This document shows, one piece after another, positions 11,301 to 20,588 of a stretch of 64,000 nt of DNA (positions are counted from its first letter, which is position 1; each line of letters opens with the position of its first letter). Both the position numbers and the translations under genes were made by a program. The notes beneath the pieces are model-generated. The model was not told where the DNA came from and searched no databases. It saw only the letters and a list, made by a program, of their open reading frames with translations. This DNA is from Arachidicoccus ginsenosidivorans (GTDB taxonomy: Bacteria; Bacteroidota; Bacteroidia; Chitinophagales; Chitinophagaceae), in NCBI RefSeq assembly GCF_007971385.1, contig NZ_CP042434.1, positions 3,782,001-3,846,000 of the forward strand, given 5' to 3'.

Positions 11301-11388
11301 GGAGATGCGGGCTCAGTTGATGGAGGCTGAATTATCCTTTCCTTTAGTGGATAAAGGATTTGAAGTTTTATTGACTTTCAGAGGGTAG
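8381..11388 (+). CDS. Propeller-sensor histidine kinase, HisKA_3 type (one-base frameshift)
   Basis: Sensor kinase of about 1,002 residues once repaired. In order: signal peptide (residues 1-20, ending SWAQ), a periplasmic two-component-regulator beta-propeller (about 30-660), a Y_Y_Y domain (about 706-760), one transmembrane segment (771-793, TIWFKLLLALLLIGLVW), a HisKA_3 dimerisation domain with phospho-acceptor His812 in GDLHDEIGSTL, and a HATPase_c domain (EALTNIIKHSDA, DNGKGL, GHGLKNMEMRAQ). As read, the frame breaks after AAVQTMG; one more G in the G4 run at 10945-10948 gives the expected DIVWSIDPRNDD. It has no receiver domain; the NarL-type regulator 153 bp downstream is its likely partner. 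The ATG at 8381 is preferred to the TTG at 8363. Confidence 0.9.
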
Positions 11389-11406
11389 GAGAGTAATTTT
11401 AATAAA

Positions 11407-11422
11407 CTCCCCTTTTGGGTAG
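11407..11422. promoter_or_regulatory. Operator candidate, copy 1 of CTACCC-N4-GGGTAG
   Basis: CTCCCC-TTTT-GGGTAG, one mismatch from the perfect palindromes at 12210 and 15553. It lies 120 bp before the response regulator gene, and 23 bp before a TATTTTGC element (11446-11453) resembling a -7 box. The layout suggests autoregulation by the NarL-type regulator. Confidence 0.55.
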
Positions 11423-11541
11423 GTATTTTCTTAAATAAATAGGCGTATTTTGCTGTGAGGCTGGTCGGTGACATATAATGTAAGTTATTTAAGAAGTCCT
11501 GTTATGATCCGAAGGCAGTAAATGTATAGAACCCTTTAAAG

Positions 11542-12174
11542 ATGATCCATCTAGCGATAATAGAAGATAATATTAGTATCAGAGGTGTATTGACAGACTA
11601 TTTTAGTGCTGAACAAGGCTATGAGGTGGTATTGTCTGCAGGTAGTTTTGAAAAGTTTCATGACGAGTGGCGCCCGGCGGACACGCGAATTGATGTAGTG
11701 ATCTGTGATATTGGATTGCCAGGAAAATCAGGTATAGATGCGGTCTGGTACATCAAAAGCAAGAGTGAGAAAACGCATATTCTTATGTTAACTGTTTTTG
11801 AAGAGCGTGAAAAGATCTTTCAGTCGCTATGTGCAGGAGCTTCGGGCTATATGCTCAAAAGCACGCCACTTGCAGAAATTAAGACTGGTATTAATGATAT
11901 CCTTAACGGAGGTGCTGCTATGTCACCTAAGATCGCCATGCAGGTAATCAGTTATTTTAATAAAAGAAAACAAGTAAGTGCTGTTGAATCGGAAAATCTC
12001 ACAGCCCGGGAAATAGAAATATTATCCTTTTTGGAACAGGGACTTGCCAATAAAGCGATTGCAGAGCAAATGAGTTTATCTGTTGATACGGTTAAATTCC
12101 ACATTAAAAATATTTATCTCAAACTACAGGTAAGCAGTAGAGCAGAGCTCATTGCCAAATACAAGCAGTTTTAG
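11542..12174 (+). CDS. NarL/FixJ-family response regulator
   Basis: A 210-residue two-domain regulator. The receiver domain has acidic Asp9, phospho-acceptor Asp56 (VVICDIGLPG), Thr84 and Lys106, all in family positions. The C-terminal LuxR-type helix-turn-helix (about 147-205) contains LTAREIEIL and NKAIAEQMSLSVDTVKFH. It follows the HisKA_3 kinase, whose class pairs with NarL-type regulators, so the two very likely form one system. Dimeric binding to inverted repeats is usual for this family, which fits the CTACCC-N4-GGGTAG palindromes around this gene. Confidence 0.94.
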   Translation: MIHLAIIEDNISIRGVLTDYFSAEQGYEVVLSAGSFEKFHDEWRPADTRIDVVICDIGLPGKSGIDAVWYIKSKSEKTHILMLTVFEEREKIFQSLCAGASGYMLKSTPLAEIKTGINDILNGGAAMSPKIAMQVISYFNKRKQVSAVESENLTAREIEILSFLEQGLANKAIAEQMSLSVDTVKFHIKNIYLKLQVSSRAELIAKYKQF

Positions 12175-12209
12175 TAAGTATTGATTTATTTTGAGTAGAG
12201 CATAGAATT

Positions 12210-12225
12210 CTACCCATTTGGGTAG
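12210..12225. promoter_or_regulatory. Operator candidate, copy 2 of CTACCC-N4-GGGTAG
   Basis: Perfect palindrome CTACCC-ATTT-GGGTAG, 57 bp before the surface-protein start codon. A TTTCTTTG element resembling a -7 box begins 22 bp after the palindrome (12248-12255), the same layout as the other two copies. Confidence 0.6.
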
Positions 12226-12282
12226 GCTTATTTAATGATTTAATAAGTTTCTTTGTGGTATTCAATCATTTAACCTATTGTC

Positions 12283-15200
12283 ATGAAAAGAACGCTACTT
12301 CTAATTGTTTTTATTCATTTTATTTTCTTTTTATCAGCCACGCCGGTTATTCACCTGAAAAACGAGGCTAATTCAAATGCCGCCGCTATTACAGATGGAT
12401 TTATTACCCAGTGGGAAACCACCAGTGATAACCAACAGATACTCATTCCGATTCAAGTTCAGTATAAAGGTGATTATACTTATAATGTGGATTGGGGAGA
12501 TGGTCAGAAATCCTTGAGTCAGACAGGTAACGCAACCCATGTTTATACGAAGCAAGGGGTATATAACGTAACCATTACCGGTAATTTCCCCGCCATTGAT
12601 TTTGAGAGTGGCGATGGAGTGAATAACGGGTTAATAAAATCTGTTGTTCAGTGGGTAATGGTACCTGGCAGGGGATGGATGGGGCCTTTTTGTCTTGTTA
12701 TAATTTAACAAGTGTGCCCAATAATAACGGGCCGATATTTGCGCCTAATTCTACCCTGTACTGTATGTTTTATGGTTGTTCTAGTTTGAATTGTGATTTG
12801 GATAAATGGGATCTGACAAATGTTCGTGAAACCTCTTTTATGTTTTATGGTTGTACCGTATTTAATGGTAATATATCTGGTTGGAACGTCTCTAATGTGA
12901 CGAATATGCAAGATATGTTTTATAATGCACTCGCATTTAATGCTGATATATCCTCCTGGGATGTAACAAATGTGACGCTGATGGATAATATGTTTAATGG
13001 GGCAACTTCCTTTAACGGGGATATTAGCCTTTGGGATGTAGGCCAAGTTACGGATTTTACTGCAATGTTTAAAGAGGCAACATCCTTTAATCAGCCTATT
13101 GGTAGTTGGGATATGCATAGCGCGACCCACCTAAACTCCATGTTTAATAATGATTCTGCCTTTAATCAGCCTCTGGGTAACTGGAATATTTCTAATGTTC
13201 AAGAAGTTAAAGGTTTGTTGAGTGGCACGAGTCTATCAGCTGCCAATTATGAGGCTACGCTAAATGGATGGGCTGCTGGTGCAGTAATACACGGACTTAG
13301 CATAGGAGTGGATGGACTTAAGTATTGTGATAATTCAGGGCATTCTATTCTGGCAAATGATGATGGATGGGATTTTGTTGGGGACCGGCAGACTTGCCTG
13401 GTACCAGCCGTTCCAGATAATGAAGGTGTTGTTTATGTTGACAGTATGATAGCCGTTGCTGGTAATGGCAGTAGTTGGACAAATGCGCTAAAATATTTGA
13501 GTAATGCGGTTGAATCTGCAAATACAAATATGGATATTACCGAAATACATGTAGCCAAAGGATCCTATTATCCTACGGGGGACAAAAATTTAATTGTCCA
13601 GGATAGTGCCTTTGTGATTTCAAGATCAAATTTAAAAGTATTAGGTGGCTACCCTAATGGAGGAGGAGATAGAGCATTAAATGCTAATCCAACAGTGCTT
13701 AGTGGTAATCTGGCCGATCCCAATAATTTAAATGATAATTCCTTCAATATGCTTTATATAGCAAATATTCCCAGGACGGACAGTCTGATTATTGATGGAT
13801 TTACGATCTCTGAGGTGGCTGCTATTGGTGAATTTGCTAATAGTGATGCGGATGCTGGAGCCGCAGTATCGATTATAGGTTGTTATGACAACACCGTCTT
13901 GCGTAATTGTCGGATTGTTAGCAATCAAAGCATTGTTGCTTCGGCGATGTCCATTGCAGGTTTTAATGAAGTAACCGATCAAAGCAGTTTGGATCCTGAG
14001 CATCTACCCAATCCACAGATTTTAAATTGTCTTTTTGAAGATAATTTAATTGTGACAGGACTGGATGGATCTTATGCGCAAATTTCTGGAACAATAGGAA
14101 TAATGGCTGCATCGCCCTATTTTAATCATTGTGATTTTGTAGAAAATAATGCCTATATGGGAGGTAGCAGTATGAATATGTTGTTTGCCCAACCTTTATT
14201 TAATCACTGCAATTTTATAAATAATGAGGCTGATGGATTTCCAATCTCTTTCAATGTATCAGGTGGAAGACCCATTTACGTTAATTGTTTGATGAAAAAT
14301 AATTTCATACATGGTCTAAGTGAAACGGCACTCCCGGTCCAGGCGAGTGATATAAATAATGCAATTATTGGCAATTTACAATTTGGCAGCAGCCGCTTAA
14401 TCAATTGCACTGTTGTAAATAATAAAAGCGCTGTCAGCCCCACCACTTCAGCTCCGATAATATTAAATTCAATGGAATCAGCCAGTTATATCACCAATAG
14501 TATATTTTGGGATAATTCAGGGAAAACAGTTTTGGATCAGGGGAATACACAGGTTAGTTCAGCATTGGCCTATAGTTTAATGGAAGGATTGGCCGCCAAC
14601 CAGTCAAACCATATGCTGGATGGGACTGGAAATTCGCAGATTTTTGTCGATTCCGTTAACGGTAATTTTAAATTATTAAATAGCAGCCCCGCCATCGATG
14701 CCGGGTTGAATGATTCACTTAGTTCGGCTTTGGACGCCTACCTAAATGGTGATGCAAATGGGGCCTTGATTTAGCTGATAATCAAAGAATTGTAAATAAT
14801 AATATCGATTTAGGCGCTTTTGAGTCTACAGGCGGTGGCTTGCCGGTAAAATCAGGGGATTTGACTGGGAGTGTCTCTTCTGTGGGGCACGCTGTATTAA
14901 GCTGGATTACCTATACGGAAACGAATAATAAAGGCTTTTATATCCAACGCTCCAGTGATGGCGTCCAATTTACCAATCAAGGATTTGTGGCGACCCAGGC
15001 TTTAAACGGAACAGGGCAATCTAAACTGAACTATAATTATGATGCGGGTGTTGTTAGTGGGACTACTTACTTCCGTTTCGTTCAGGTGGATCAAAATGGT
15101 GTTCAGACGGTATCTAATGTGGTTCGTTTAGAATCAAAGGAGCTTCAGTTTAAATTGTTGGCTTTTCCAAATCCTGTTCAAAATGAATTGCATCTTAAAA

Positions 15201-15385
15201 TTCAAGGAGAGCTCGCAAATAATGCGCAGGTGATATTAATGAATTATGCCGGCAAAATATTCAGGCAAAAGCAATTAAGCTCAAAAGAAAGCTTTTTGGA
15301 TCTACAGGGATTGGCAGCTGGTGTGTATATCCTCCACTATCAAGATGCTAAGCATTCGGTAATTGTGAAAGTAGTCAAGCAGTAG
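12283..15385 (+). CDS. Large secreted BspA-repeat / beta-helix protein with type IX secretion domain (two one-base frameshifts)
   Basis: Surface or secreted protein of about 1,034 residues when repaired. Order: signal peptide (MKRTLLLIVFIHFIFF), a PKD-like fold (YNVDWGDGQ, THVYTKQGVYNVTITG), five to six BspA/DUF285 repeats of about 25 residues (pattern W-V-NVT-M--MF--A--FN-DIS-WD, roughly 12770-13200), a parallel beta-helix-like region (about 13430-14700) and a C-terminal sorting domain (FPNPVQNELHLKI to VYILHYQDAKHSVIVKVVKQ) of the TIGR04183 type. Missing bases at G3 12653-12655 and G4 14760-14763 split the reading; adding a G gives VVQWGNGTWQGMDG and NGGLDLADNQRIVNNN. It is probably cell-attached or released and under the adjacent two-component system. 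No enzymatic motif is seen. Confidence 0.82.
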
Positions 15386-15401
15386 TGCCGACTTATAAAT
15401 T

Positions 15402-15429
15402 AAAAAGGATAGCTTAGGCTATCCTTTTT
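15402..15429 (+). terminator. Terminator of the BspA-like gene
   Basis: Perfect 12-bp hairpin, arms AAAAAGGATAGC (15402-15413) and GCTATCCTTTTT (15418-15429) around TTAG, ending in a T run, 16 bp after the stop codon. Confidence 0.9.
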
Positions 15430-15552
15430 TACCTCCAGAAAGCAAATATCAAGTTTTAATGAACTTCGCTATCGTCAAAAGGGTTGGGTAAAATAATAAT
15501 GGAGTATTAAACGAAATTGTTTTCCAATGTGTTATGAATCCTGGGGTAAAAT

Positions 15553-15568
15553 CTACCCGTTTGGGTAG
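15553..15568. promoter_or_regulatory. Operator candidate, copy 3 of CTACCC-N4-GGGTAG
   Basis: Perfect palindrome CTACCC-GTTT-GGGTAG in the 950-bp gap after the BspA-like gene. A TTCCTTTA element begins 22 bp further (15591), aligned with the promoter-like elements after copies 1 and 2. No protein gene follows before a strong terminator at 15839, so it may drive an RNA. Confidence 0.55.
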
Positions 15569-15599
15569 GTGTTGATGAGCTTATTTTTACTTCCTTTAC

Positions 15600-15881
15600 G
15601 GGTCATTCATTTATTATGGAGGAGAAATTGATTTTCTTTAAATAGGTCTGGCTTTGTAAGATTTATTGAATGGAGGTTTGATTTTTTGAAATTCTAAATA
15701 AAATCGAAGAGAAATAATAGTTTAAGTTGATATCCAGAACGCCAAAAACTGTATTTGAGTCATGCGATAAATGAGGGAACTTAAGCGGGTCGCAACCAGA
15801 TTTCGGTTCCTTTCCAGGAAAGCGAATTGTGTCAGTGTTCAGGATAAGAGCTTTAAGGGTAGTTCTTATCCTGATTTTTTT
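15600..15881 (+). ncRNA. Candidate small regulatory RNA downstream of operator copy 3
   Basis: About 280 bases between an operator/promoter-like pair (15553-15598) and an intrinsic terminator (15839-15881), with no credible protein gene. The only ORFs are a 9-codon one (from 15616) and one from 15771 that runs through the terminator. A stem-like segment with arms TTCCT and AGGAA lies just before the terminator. The exact 5' end is inferred from the -7-like element. It could also be a leftover untranslated region. Confidence 0.4.
15839..15881 (+). terminator. Strong intrinsic terminator of the candidate small RNA
   Basis: Perfect 11-bp stem (15839-15849 with 15864-15874, core CAGGATAAGA/TCTTATCCTG), a 14-base loop and seven T residues (15875-15881). 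Confidence 0.88.
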
Positions 15882-15968
15882 ACTATGCCTATACAACTAT
15901 GCCTAAACAAAGTAATCTAAAGTATGTTTAATGGCTTTTTTGAGGCTAGGTACCTAAATTAATTTATG

Positions 15969-15976
15969 TACCTTTG
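15969..15976 (+). promoter_or_regulatory. Candidate -7 element of the B12 operon
   Basis: TACCTTTG fits TAnnTTTG and lies just upstream of the riboswitch, as expected for a leader transcript. The -33 position is not a clear TTTG. Confidence 0.5.
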
Positions 15977-15978
15977 CG

Positions 15979-16162
15979 GTCGATTTAGGTTTTTGCCCTA
16001 GGGCAAAATTAAAAGGGAAGTTGGTGCAATTCCAACGCTATCCCCGTAGCTGTAAGCTGCAGACAATGATTTTTTTGTCTGTTTTCCGGTAAAATACCAC
16101 TGCCAGCAATGCTGGTGGGAAGGTGCCGGTGTCAAAGTAAGCCAGAAGACCTGCCTGATCGA
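15979..16162 (+). ncRNA. Cobalamin (B12) riboswitch
   Basis: All main conserved boxes of the AdoCbl riboswitch can be read in order: AAAAGGGAA, GGTGCAATTCC, GCTATCCCCGTAGCTGTAA, ACCACTGCC, TGGGAAGG and GTAAGCCAGAAGACCTGCC. A closing stem is possible between TCGAT (15979-15983) and ATCGA (16157-16161). It lies upstream of a TonB-dependent receptor and should lower expression of the operon when B12 is plentiful. Its expression platform may be the hairpin at 16232-16250. An unusual fully palindromic 18-mer (15991-16008) sits near the 5' side. Confidence 0.95.
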
Positions 16163-16231
16163 TTAAATTTAGCTAAATATGGACTTTCGGGTGAAAGGTC
16201 TGCAGCACATTGTCAATATACGCAGCGCGGC

Positions 16232-16250
16232 GTTTAGGTGTTCCCTAAAC
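16232..16250 (+). promoter_or_regulatory. Hairpin between riboswitch and receptor gene
   Basis: Perfect 7-bp inverted repeat GTTTAGG (16232-16238) / CCTAAAC (16244-16250) about 90 bases before the receptor start. No T run follows, so if it is the expression platform it would act on translation or by partner exchange rather than as a simple terminator. Confidence 0.4.
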
Positions 16251-16338
16251 CGGCTTGTTGTCGTAGCTTACATGTTCGCTGTTTTCCTTATTATTTATTT
16301 CTTTTTGACCGGTAGCCCGCTTATTGAATCCAGTCGTG

Positions 16339-18465
16339 ATGGTATTAAGGCGTAAATCGGTTAAAAATAGGATACAAACCGCAGGTTTAGGTCTGCTGGT
16401 AGGGCTATTCCTAGCCAGCCCCTTTTGTGCGGTAGGGCAGTCTGCTGCCAATGACTCCGCTTGGCAGAACCAGAAGGTTGCTGTTATGCTTGCGGTCGAT
16501 ACACTTCAGCCTATCATAGACTCCATCCATAAATTACAGGACGTAAAGGTGCATACGGCTATTTTGCCCGAAGTGCTTACCTGCATCGATCCTGTTCAAA
16601 TTATTACCAGGGCGCAGCCTACCTGGCAAGATGGCCTGAGTGTATCAGATATGGTGCGGTATTTTTCCGGCGTGCAACTAAAAGATTATGGCGGCGTCGG
16701 AGGGCTTAAAACGGTTAATGTCCGTAGCCTGGGTACCCGTCATACCGCGGTATTGTTAGACGGGTTGCCACTGGAAAATGCACAAAATGGCCAAGTAGAC
16801 CTGGGACGGTATGGATTAAGTGACCTGGGTAGTATCTCAATTTATAAGAACCAGAACAGTCAGATATTTCAGGCGGCGACTGCTTTTGCCAGCAGCAATG
16901 CGATTTACCTGGAATCCAGATTGGATCAACTGGATAGTTTACACCCTGCCAAAGCTAGTATTAACCTGCAAACAGGTTCTTTTGGACTGCTAAACGGTGC
17001 ATTTTACGGATCCACCAGGTTAAGTAAGGTTTGGCAGATGCAGGGAAGTATTTCGGTGCTCAGGGCTAGGGGAAATTATCCATATACTTATACAAATGGC
17101 GTTTACGATACCACGCTAAAACGGGAGGGTGGAGATGTGAAGCGATATATTGGCAGAATTTCTCTTTATGGTCAATTTAAGGACAGCAGCTCTCTATCAT
17201 TGACTGCTTACGGGTTTAGAAGGCAAATGGGGCTCCCTGGCGCCATTGTCAGCAATAAGTTTTCCAATAAAGAGCGCCAGGATGAGTCTGATTATTATCT
17301 GCAAGCGTCCTATCTAAAACCTATAGGAGGCAATGATCATCTGAAACTACAGTTTAAATACAATCATAGTTATTTAAAATACAGCAATCCTGACATTACA
17401 AGACTGTATGTCTCAGGTGGTGATACCATTGCTGCGCCTTTGACCAATCATTACCGGCAATCTTCTTATTTTTTCTCAGGAGCCAATATTTATCAGCTTA
17501 CGAGTGACTGGCAAGTAGACTTTTCAGCAGATCTTCATTATGATCACCTGAATATGGATTTGAATGGCAAAGCGCATCCTTCTAGGTGGACAACCTACGC
17601 AGCCGTAGCCAGTAAGTTGGCGCTCGGCCGCATGCATCTTGCTGGGAATCTTTTGTATACAGCAGTAAAGGATCACCAGCAGATTAAAAATGACTGGATT
17701 TCGCAAAGCAAATTCTCACCTTCATTAAGCGCCAGCTGGCAGCCTTTTAAGACAAATGCCCTTAAATTCAGGGCTTTTTATAAAAGGAGCTTTCAGATGC
17801 CCACCTTTAATGATTTATACCTGACTCAATTTAATCAAACCGCCCTACGCCCCGAAAACAGCAAGCAATATAATCTGGGACTCTATTATTTTCTAAGCTG
17901 GCCGGGTTTTTTAAAGACTTTGCTTATAGAAGCAGATGCTTATTATAATAATGTACAGGACAAGATTGTAGCTATACCCACGACTAGTCTTTTCAGGTGG
18001 CAAATGGTAAATCTGGGGCTAGCCAGGATAAAAGGACTCGATTTTACGGCTAAAACCTCCTGGGGTATTGCTGAGTGGATCTTCCTGACCAGTCTCCAAT
18101 ATACTTATCAGGATGCGAGAGATTACACTGACCCCGGATCTGTTACCTATAAGAATATATTGCCGTATATCCCCAAACATAGCGGTTCTTTTACCTTGTC
18201 TGCTGTGAATAAGCATTTTGGCGTAAACTATAGTTTTATCTATGATGGTGAGCGTTATAGCGAGAGATTTAATAGTCTGGTGAGTTATGTCCCGGCCTGG
18301 TATACACATGATCTATCTGTAAGTTATGGTTGGACGCTCGCGAAAAATATAAAAGCAAAGCTGTTGTTTTCTTTGGATAATGTGCTAAATCAACACTATG
18401 ATGTAATTGAAAATTATCCAATGCCAGGTAGAAATTTTAAGCTGGGAATGCAATTTGAATTTTAA
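16339..18465 (+). CDS. btuB: TonB-dependent outer-membrane receptor, BtuB-like
   Basis: About 708 residues with a signal peptide (ending AVGQS), a plug domain (SVSDMVRYFSGVQLKDYGG, NVRSLGTRHTAVLLDGLPL) and a 22-strand-type beta-barrel ending in the aromatic LGMQFEF. Energised by TonB-ExbBD, it should import cobalamin or a precursor; the specificity call rests on the B12 riboswitch directly upstream and the BtuG-like genes downstream. I prefer the ATG at 16339 to the TTG at 16324. Three lipoprotein genes follow with gaps of 3, 39 and 47 bp, indicating one operon. Close paralogues in Bacteroidota can carry other corrinoids or metal complexes. Confidence 0.88.
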   Translation: MVLRRKSVKNRIQTAGLGLLVGLFLASPFCAVGQSAANDSAWQNQKVAVMLAVDTLQPIIDSIHKLQDVKVHTAILPEVLTCIDPVQIITRAQPTWQDGLSVSDMVRYFSGVQLKDYGGVGGLKTVNVRSLGTRHTAVLLDGLPLENAQNGQVDLGRYGLSDLGSISIYKNQNSQIFQAATAFASSNAIYLESRLDQLDSLHPAKASINLQTGSFGLLNGAFYGSTRLSKVWQMQGSISVLRARGNYPYTYTNGVYDTTLKREGGDVKRYIGRISLYGQFKDSSSLSLTAYGFRRQMGLPGAIVSNKFSNKERQDESDYYLQASYLKPIGGNDHLKLQFKYNHSYLKYSNPDITRLYVSGGDTIAAPLTNHYRQSSYFFSGANIYQLTSDWQVDFSADLHYDHLNMDLNGKAHPSRWTTYAAVASKLALGRMHLAGNLLYTAVKDHQQIKNDWISQSKFSPSLSASWQPFKTNALKFRAFYKRSFQMPTFNDLYLTQFNQTALRPENSKQYNLGLYYFLSWPGFLKTLLIEADAYYNNVQDKIVAIPTTSLFRWQMVNLGLARIKGLDFTAKTSWGIAEWIFLTSLQYTYQDARDYTDPGSVTYKNILPYIPKHSGSFTLSAVNKHFGVNYSFIYDGERYSERFNSLVSYVPAWYTHDLSVSYGWTLAKNIKAKLLFSLDNVLNQHYDVIENYPMPGRNFKLGMQFEF

Positions 18466-18468
18466 AAT

Positions 18469-19605
18469 ATGAAAAGAGTCATTAAAAATAGCCCGTTGTT
18501 CCTGTCTTTATGCATATTGGTGCTGTTTGCAGGATGTCGCAAGGAGCTGGGGGTAATCCCACCAGAAACAACCCAGGTGATGGCCCCTGGAAGTTATGGC
18601 GGTGGGCTGGATTTTTATTTGCTCAACGAAGGCAATATGGGGAGCAACCACGCTAGCCTGGATTATTTTAATCATCAGGCGGGCACTTATGCACTTAATA
18701 TCTATGAGCGTATAAATCCTGACGTTACCCTTGGGTTGGGAGATGTGGGAAATGATCTTAAAATCTATGGTGGTAAGCTGTATATAGCAGTGAATGGTTC
18801 TGGTAAAGTCGAAGTACTGGATAAATATACTGGCGTAAAGCTTTGTCAGATATTAGTGGATAACTGCAGGAAGCTTGCGTTTTGGAAAAGTAAAGTATTA
18901 ATTACCTCTTATAAGGGGTTTGTAGGTGTAGTGGATACTTCCCGCCTATTAAACGGTGCGGGCAGTGTCAGTTTGGATAATCAAATACCGGTTGGAAGAG
19001 AGCCCGAAGGACTGGCCGTTTCAGGGGATAAGGTCTATGTAGCCAACAGCGGTGGCTATAGCCCGCCAATTTATGATAAAACCCTGTCTGTTATCGATTT
19101 GCTTACGGAGCACGTACAAAAGTCGATTGTGCTGGGTGTTAATTTAAATGATGTACAAAAAGATGACTTTGGTCATATCATTGTCAGTGCCAGAGGCAAC
19201 TATAAGGATATCTCACCCAGCTTTTATGTAATAGATAGTGCTACAGACAAATTGATCAAGCAGGTGGCTATTCCCTTGGGAAATTTTACCATTCAGGGTA
19301 ATCTCATGTATTATTTCACTTCCCCTTATAATCAGGATGGGACACTCAGCGGGCAGGTAAATTATGGCAGGTTTAATTTGAAGACGTTAAGTGGCGTCCA
19401 GGGCAGTTTTTTAGCGGAAGATGTCATGAATTTGATTAAAATTCCTTTTGCGCTGGCAGTTGATCCTGTTGATAATAAAATATTGATTTCTGATGCAGGT
19501 GACAATACAACGCCCGGCACTTTGTACTGGATAGGAAATAATGGAGAGGTCTTATGGAAAGTCAGGACAGGTGAAATTCCTGGGCATATTGCCTTTTTAG
19601 AATAA
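18469..19605 (+). CDS. Beta-propeller lipoprotein, BtuG-like (DUF5074/YncE type)
   Basis: A 378-residue lipoprotein with lipobox LFAGC (Cys23) and repeated propeller blades (YIAVNGSGKVEVLDKYTG, VYVANSGG, ISDAGDN). It starts 3 bp after the receptor stop, so the two are almost certainly translated together. In Bacteroides the surface propeller BtuG binds cobalamin and caps BtuB; sequence type and gene order match that arrangement, so a role as B12-capturing partner is the best inference. The ligand-contact residues cannot be checked here. Confidence 0.78.
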   Translation: MKRVIKNSPLFLSLCILVLFAGCRKELGVIPPETTQVMAPGSYGGGLDFYLLNEGNMGSNHASLDYFNHQAGTYALNIYERINPDVTLGLGDVGNDLKIYGGKLYIAVNGSGKVEVLDKYTGVKLCQILVDNCRKLAFWKSKVLITSYKGFVGVVDTSRLLNGAGSVSLDNQIPVGREPEGLAVSGDKVYVANSGGYSPPIYDKTLSVIDLLTEHVQKSIVLGVNLNDVQKDDFGHIIVSARGNYKDISPSFYVIDSATDKLIKQVAIPLGNFTIQGNLMYYFTSPYNQDGTLSGQVNYGRFNLKTLSGVQGSFLAEDVMNLIKIPFALAVDPVDNKILISDAGDNTTPGTLYWIGNNGEVLWKVRTGEIPGHIAFLE

Positions 19606-19644
19606 AAGTAATAGTAGTTAAATAATAAAGGATAAAATTCAATA

Positions 19645-20541
19645 ATGATGAAAAAACAAATATGCTTTTTGTTTTTGGCAAGCATAGTTCTTGCATTAGT
19701 GGCGGTTTCATGTAGTAAGAATGATGACACAGTAAGCAAGGATGATGGCCAGCTGGGGATAAGACCTGTTACAGATGCGAGCAGTGCCTATGTGGATACT
19801 GTATTTAGTTTTAATCCAGCACCCGGACAGTTTGTCAATACTGATTTTGCCGATATTAATACGGTCAAAAAGATTACAGAAAATAAAACCATTTCTCTGG
19901 GCGCCTGGGGTGGTCAGATTGTTCTTGGTTTTGATCACACAGTCCTAAATCAGGCAGGAGAGGACCTGTTGGTAATGGGGAACGCTGCCCATAACAATGC
20001 AGAACCAGGCATTGTCTGGGTGAGTTTTGATGCCAATGGTAACGGTCAGCCAGATGACACCTGGTATGAACTTAAAGGCAGTGCTTATGGCAGTGCAGGT
20101 TATGAAAGGAATTATAAAGTAACGTATTATAATCCAAAAGCAGGGGATAAGGCCGTAGATGTTAAGTGGGAAGACAATCAGGGCAATAGCGGTTTTGTAA
20201 AGGCCAATACCTTTAATAAACAGTCCTATTTTCCTTCTTGGATTACGGAGGATAGCTACACGCTGGAAGGGAGCAAGTTGCCTGACACGAATATTAATAC
20301 GGATAATGCGACTCTTATAACCAGTACTCCTTTCGATTATGGTTATGCCGATAATATCGCTACTGCAGATGGGGGAGATTCGCTGGATATCAGTAGTGCT
20401 ATGGATCAGAACGGGCAATTGGTGCAGCTCAAAGGGATTGACTTTATCATGATTCAGACAGGTGTCATGAAAGATATGGGTTGGCTGGGAGAACAGTCAA
20501 CGGAGCTGTCCAGTGTGGGAGATCTTTCTTTGTTAAAATAA
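19645..20541 (+). CDS. Cell-surface lipoprotein of the B12 operon
   Basis: A 298-residue lipoprotein with lipobox VAVSC (Cys23). It contains the pattern PGQFVN, TISLGAWGGQIVLGFDH and VSFDANGNGQPDDTWYEL, which I recognise from surface proteins encoded beside BtuB/BtuG in Bacteroides B12 loci. Its biochemical function is not established from sequence; a cobalamin-binding or assembly role is plausible by position. It sits between the two propeller lipoproteins. Confidence 0.65.
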   Translation: MMKKQICFLFLASIVLALVAVSCSKNDDTVSKDDGQLGIRPVTDASSAYVDTVFSFNPAPGQFVNTDFADINTVKKITENKTISLGAWGGQIVLGFDHTVLNQAGEDLLVMGNAAHNNAEPGIVWVSFDANGNGQPDDTWYELKGSAYGSAGYERNYKVTYYNPKAGDKAVDVKWEDNQGNSGFVKANTFNKQSYFPSWITEDSYTLEGSKLPDTNINTDNATLITSTPFDYGYADNIATADGGDSLDISSAMDQNGQLVQLKGIDFIMIQTGVMKDMGWLGEQSTELSSVGDLSLLK

Positions 20542-20588
20542 AATATCAACTTCAATTAATAGGATTTTAAAACAAACAGAAAAATAAA

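Noticed and set aside
12705..13130. A 141-codon open frame opposite the BspA repeats
   Set aside because: A by-product of the repeated codons on the coding strand; its product is itself repetitive and has no family resemblance.
15771..15920. A 49-codon ORF in the region after operator copy 3
   Set aside because: It reads straight through the strong terminator hairpin and T run, has no recognisable sequence and no start context; more likely non-coding.
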